DNA of 64,000 nucleotides from Candidatus Iainarchaeum sp. (GTDB taxonomy: Archaea > Iainarchaeota > Iainarchaeia > Iainarchaeales > UBA10219): assembly GCA_018304425.1 (NCBI GenBank), contig JAGVWE010000005.1, positions 62,001 to 126,000 of the forward strand, given 5' to 3'. The notes under the pieces were generated by a model. That model was not told the origin of the DNA. It did no database searches and saw nothing but the letters and a program-made list of their open reading frames with translations. The position numbers and the translations under genes are program-made. Every line of letters begins with the position of its first letter. Positions within the stretch are counted from its first letter, which is position 1. Positions 59,360-64,000 of the stretch are shown here, in pieces.

Positions 59360-60127
59360 CTAAGGTGATTCCAAAAGGGCAATGGGGCTAGTGAGGGTAA
59401 TCGGCCGCCTAACAAGCACTCGATGACCCCCCAGGTCGCTCACTTTGCAGCCTGCTCGCCGCATGCCTCGCACAGTACGGGTGAAAGCAGGGCGCGAACC
59501 ATGGGCGATTTTCTCCAGATTCAACAAAGCCGCCCCGCCCGGACTTAGATGATTAAGCAGATTTTCGACGGAATATAAAACGTACCTAGAATGCTTCAGC
59601 GCAAGGGTAGAAATAATCACATCAAATCTTTTGCCGCCGAAAGCATGCGTTTCCATGAGGCCCGCCCAATAATTGGCAAGCAACTTCCGGTTCGCATGGA
59701 ACTGTTCGACTAAACTTCTGGCCTGGAAGTAGTCCTTATCCTCGCCGAAGACTAAGCGCCCGCTCGAAAAGCGCCATTTGTGACGATTCTTTTCCAATTC
59801 CTCCCTGCTGGGAAGTCGCACCAAGCCGATACCCGAAACATTTACCCTATCGCCAAAATGCTGCTTGAGTTCAGCCGCTGCTTGGGCCGTGCCACAACCC
59901 CCATCCAGCACCTCAACCGGCCGACCTGAGCGGAAAAATTCCCGCACTAAGTCCTTGACAGGGTAATGAAGCTCTCTATCATACTCGGGCAAACCGGCGT
60001 TCAATCGCCAGCCGTAGCCCCCGAAAGAGCCCGTTCGCGCTCGCCGCAGAAATGCAGCTAACTCATGCCTTTTTTGGTGGGTGGAAATACGACTGCCTAA
60101 CAGGCGTATGCGCCTGGGTTCGCCCAT
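59360..60127 (-). CDS. Class I SAM-dependent methyltransferase
   Basis: This 255-residue protein has the SAM-binding motif VEVLDGGCGTAQAAAELK near residue 75 and a post-motif FDVIISTLALKHSRY. The N-terminal 50 residues and C-terminal end are basic. Substrate unknown. It is upstream of the UbiA-family gene on the same strand, with a gap of 34 bases. A TATA-like GTTAATTAATG lies about 30 bases upstream of ATG 60127. It may modify a lipid or a glycan precursor, an inference from its neighbour. Confidence 0.75.
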   Translation of the reverse strand: MGEPRRIRLLGSRISTHQKRHELAAFLRRARTGSFGGYGWRLNAGLPEYDRELHYPVKDLVREFFRSGRPVEVLDGGCGTAQAAAELKQHFGDRVNVSGIGLVRLPSREELEKNRHKWRFSSGRLVFGEDKDYFQARSLVEQFHANRKLLANYWAGLMETHAFGGKRFDVIISTLALKHSRYVLYSVENLLNHLSPGGAALLNLEKIAHGSRPAFTRTVRGMRRAGCKVSDLGGHRVLVRRPITLTSPIALLESP

Positions 60128-60208
60128 AACATTTCAAATGCCGCCTACATTAATTAACGTTTGCCCTGAACGCAATGGAAGGCGTTAAAGGGGTGGCAAC
60201 CCGATAGG

Positions 60209-60240
60209 TTTATAAATTTAGGACACTATATTATATAGAA
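60209..60240 (+). promoter_or_regulatory. Tandem TATA boxes of the rRNA operon
   Basis: TTTATAAATTTA (60209-60220) and the palindrome CTATATTATATAG (60227-60239) lie about 390-420 bases before the 16S gene. They probably start the precursor rRNA. A palindromic TATA cannot tell its own direction by itself. The rest of the leader (to 60628) has several stem-loops and no gene. Confidence 0.5.
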
Positions 60241-60471
60241 TTCAGTCATTCAGCGATAAGCTCGAATACCGGATCTCTGATACTGGCAGCCAGCGAGTCA
60301 GCAATTCCTGGCATTTAACCAGTTGCATTCAGTAGGTTCCCGCAAGGGGATTTCCCAATACTGAATTGGCCCAGCATGCTACCAGAGGCTTTATGGCCTC
60401 TGCCGTCGGCGTGCGTTGGGCCCCTGGCCCCGAAAGGGGCGCGTGAGCACCCAAGCTGTTTTGGGTGTGAA

Positions 60472-60521
60472 GTCGGTCAAACGAAACAATGTTTCGTTCG
60501 CCATGGGAAATTTGCAGGCAG
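60472..60521 (+). other. 16S processing stem, 5' arm
   Basis: The segments GTCGGTCAAACG and TTTGCAGGCAG pair with the trailer at 62118-62167 (CTGCCTGCAAA and CGTTTGACCGGCAAC), with GTTCGCCAT / ATGGCGAGCGAAC in the middle. The long helix with a bulged centre is the typical archaeal pre-16S excision site for the tRNA splicing endonuclease. Confidence 0.7.
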
Positions 60522-60628
60522 TAATGCCTGAAAACGTTTGGCGAATGAGCCTTTACGGGTTTGTTCTTGCCAAACGTTTTCACAAAATTTTCCATAGAGT
60601 TAAACCAATTCCATTGAGTTAGCAAACC

Positions 60629-62080
60629 AATTCCAGCTGATCCTGCTGGAGGATACTGCTATCGGAATTCGACTAAGCCATGCAAGTCTGAGAGGTTCGT
60701 ACGAGCCTCTGGCATACGGCTCAGTAACACGTAGTTAACCTACCCATTGGAGGGGCAAAACCCGGGAAACTGGGCATAATACCCCATAGGCAATCGGTGC
60801 TGGAAGGCTCTTTTGCCCAAACGAAAAACCCCTTACGGTGTATCGCCGGTGGATGGGACTGCGGGGGATTAGGCTGTTGGCGGGGTAACTGCCCACCAAA
60901 CCTACGATCCCTACGGGCAATGTAAGTTGGAGCCCGGAGAAGGGTACTGAGATAAGGACCCTAGCCCTACGGGGTGCAGCAGGCGCGAAAATTCTGCAAT
61001 GCGCGAAAGCGTGACAGAGGAATTCCGAGTGGTCCTCACGGACCTTTTATCAGGTCTAGAAAGCCTGATGAATAAGGGGGGGGCAACATGCGTGCCAGCC
61101 GCCGCGGTAATACGCAGCGCCCGAGTGGTATCCACTAATATTGGGCCTAAAGCGTCCGTAGCCGGCCCTGTAAGTCCTCGGTGAAATCGGCTCGCTTAAC
61201 GAGTCGAATGGCCAAGGATACTGCAAGGCTCGAGGTCGGAAGACGTAGAGGGAATTTCAGGGGTAGCGGTGAAATGCTGTGATCCTTGAAGGACCACCCG
61301 TAGCGAAGGCGCTCTACGAGGACGAACCTGACGGTGAGGGACGAAAGCTGAGGGAGCGACCCGGATTAGATACCCGGTTAGTCTCAGCCGTAAACGATGC
61401 GGACTAGGTGTACTAGCACTCACGAAGTGCGGGTGTGCCGAAGAGAAGTCATTAAGTCCGCCGCCTGGGAAGTACACTCGCAAGGGTGAAACTTAATGGA
61501 ATTGGCGGGAGCGCACTACAAGGGGTGGATGCTGCGGTTTAATCGGACTCAACGCCAAACAACTCACCAGGGGCGACAGCAGGATGATGGACAGTCTAAA
61601 GGGCTTTCCTGACACGCTGAGAGGTGTTGTATGGTCATCGTCAGCTCGTACTATGAAGCGTCCTGTCAACTCAGGCAACGGGGGATGGGAGCACTCTAGG
61701 GGGACAGCGAGAGCAATCTCGAGGAAGGAGTGGGCTACGGTAGATCTGTATGGCCCGAATCTCCTGGGCTACACGCGGCACACAATGGTTGGGACAATGG
61801 GTCCCTAACCCGAAAGGGCACGGTAATCCCCTAAACCCAACCTCAGTTCGGATTGAGGGTTGGAACTCACCCTCATGAAGTTGGAATCCCCAGTAATCGC
61901 GCGTCACTATCGCGCGGTGAATATGTCCCTGCGCTTTGCACACACCGCCCATCAAGCCATTCGAGTAGAGTCCAGATGAATTGCAATTCTTCACTGAGCT
62001 GCACTGATTCTGGGTTTTGCGAGAAGGGCTAAGTTGTAACAAGGTGTCCGTAGGGGAACCTGCGGACGGATCACCTCCTT
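60629..62080 (+). rRNA. 16S ribosomal RNA
   Basis: The gene begins AATTCCAGCTGATCCTGCTGG and ends with GGATCACCTCCTT. Universal blocks seen inside are GTGCCAGCCGCCGCGGTAA, GGATTAGATACCC, and TTGTACACACCGCCC-type TTTGCACACACCGCCC near the end. About 1450 bases with no intron. The ends are estimated. This gene is the best marker for the organism's lineage. Confidence 0.95.
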
Positions 62081-62117
62081 CCAATTTGCCCCCCTAACGG
62101 GGGGTAATAGGACATTG

Positions 62118-62167
62118 CTGCCTGCAAACCCAAAATGGCGAGCGAACAAAAGGCGTTTGACCGGCAA
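62118..62167 (+). other. 16S processing stem, 3' arm
   Basis: CTGCCTGCAAACC through ACCGGCAAC pairs with the 5' arm at 60472-60521. The pair closes the pre-16S loop. Confidence 0.7.
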
Positions 62168-62195
62168 CGTGGTCTCCACGTCAAATGAGGCGGTA

Positions 62196-62218
62196 GTGGG
62201 CTTCAGCCCACGTTTTTT
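62196..62218 (+). other. Hairpin with T-run in the 16S-tRNA spacer
   Basis: GTGGGC-TTCA-GCCCAC is a perfect 6-bp stem followed by a six-T run. Since rRNA must be transcribed through it, it may be a processing or attenuation element rather than a true terminator. A near copy of the tRNA-Leu intron hairpin lies just after it (62221-62252). Confidence 0.45.
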
Positions 62219-62343
62219 CCCCAGGCTTTTTGCCCCGGGCAAAAAGGCTGCTTAACGGTTGCAATGCGTTTCCCGAGTTCGGGGCGCAGTTAAGCTTTCG
62301 AACAACTAAAGATTAAGTGAACGGTGAACCAATGTTTGGTTCC

Positions 62344-62416
62344 GGGCTCTTAGCTCAGTTGGTAGAGCGCCTCGTTTGCAACGAGGAGGCCGGGGGTTCG
62401 AGTCCCCCAGAGTCCA
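62344..62416 (+). tRNA. tRNA-Ala(TGC)
   Basis: Acceptor GGGCTCT/AGAGTCC, discriminator A, D-arm AGCTCAGTTGGTAGAGC, anticodon TGC in the loop TTTGCAA, and T-arm GGGGGTTCGAGTCCCCC. It lies between 16S and 23S, the standard archaeal place. No intron. Confidence 0.96.
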
Positions 62417-62696
62417 TTAGCCGCACGAAAGCGGCGGCTGCGCGCTGTACGTCGGCCCATTTGCAATGGGCCATAAATAGACGCGCGCCAAAACGAGTGG
62501 ACGACTCGAGTTTATGCTTAATCATTAAGGTATTGATTAAGTCCGTGGGAAGCTTTTTTTCCACGGTTGGATGAGGCACTGAATCCGTTCTTCCCGTTCG
62601 GATAGGTTGCCAGCCAATGACGTTCCCCCCTGGGGGAGCCGAGGGCTGTGAACCGAAAAGGTGCCGATGAAGTCATGCATTGGTAGACGCATCGAG

Positions 62697-64000
<1,304 letters not shown>

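Noticed and set aside
60416-62574. Several open frames over the 16S gene, its leader and the spacer
   Set aside because: Stable RNA genes often contain chance frames; the rRNA identity is certain.

Overview
The window is a piece of an archaeal chromosome. The evidence is an A1A0-type ATP synthase operon (H-I-K-E-C-F-A-B-D), archaeal FtsZ, FEN1 with a C-terminal PIP box, the lipid-synthesis prenyltransferase DGGGP synthase, ribosomal proteins eL40 and eL41, a 7S/SRP RNA, a tRNA with an anticodon-loop intron, TATA boxes about 25 bases before many start codons (leaderless transcripts), and an archaeal 16S-tRNA-Ala-23S operon. GC content is moderately high by eye. Compact genes, class II ribonucleotide reductase and T4SS-like genes beside ordinary housekeeping genes suggest a DPANN-type archaeon, perhaps Diapherotrites-like. 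That placement is inference and the 16S gene would settle it.

Layout. 1-2.4 kb: minus-strand glycosyltransferase group. 2.4-3.9 kb: IMP dehydrogenase, divergent from the glycosyltransferases across one symmetric TATA box. 4-5.5 kb: an exported coiled-coil protein and a DUF192 lipoprotein. 5.8-12.5 kb: genes that fit cobalamin use and salvage, namely class II ribonucleotide reductase, cobalamin adenosyltransferase, two paralogous ECF S-like membrane proteins around a DUF4430 lipoprotein, and a BtuF-like protein. DUF554, an Lrp regulator and DUF309 lie among them. 12.9-15.4 kb: a YyaL-type protein and a Cys-repeat lipoprotein. 15.4-20 kb: an accessory stretch that includes tRNA-Leu and tRNA-Ser, with a peroxiredoxin remnant, VapBC toxin-antitoxin genes, two free-standing EF-Tu domain-2-like proteins, small unknowns and a broken NYN gene. 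20.1-28.4 kb: ATP synthase operon. 28.5-34.1 kb: a 41-residue Cys peptide, a duplicated Lrp-type regulator, then a cystathionine synthase-like enzyme, homoserine kinase, homoserine dehydrogenase and an ACT-less aspartokinase.

34.2-45.6 kb: a large CAP-domain surface protein, tRNA-Asn, SRP RNA, ftsZ, a site-2 protease, FEN1, and a minus-strand group of DGGGP synthase, an archaeal HTH regulator, Pcm and a FolC-like ligase, with eL40 just upstream. 45.7-50.4 kb: tRNA-Glu and an apparent minus-strand operon of a Cys-motif membrane protein, pyruvate kinase and PEP synthase. 50.5-56.1 kb: a T4SS-like module with a VirB2-like pilin, a large Ig-like surface protein, a VirB6-like channel protein and a PrgI/VirB3-VirB4 fusion ATPase. 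56.1-60.1 kb: a candidate structured RNA or short gene, a third ECF S-like membrane protein, an extended eL41, an HExxH protein, a second UbiA-family prenyltransferase and a methyltransferase. 60.2-64 kb: ribosomal RNA operon, with 23S cut by the window edge.

The two most interesting themes are the apparent B12 capture, adenosylation and use cluster around the B12-dependent reductase, and the relaxase-free T4SS-like module. No CRISPR array, insertion sequence or phage block was seen.
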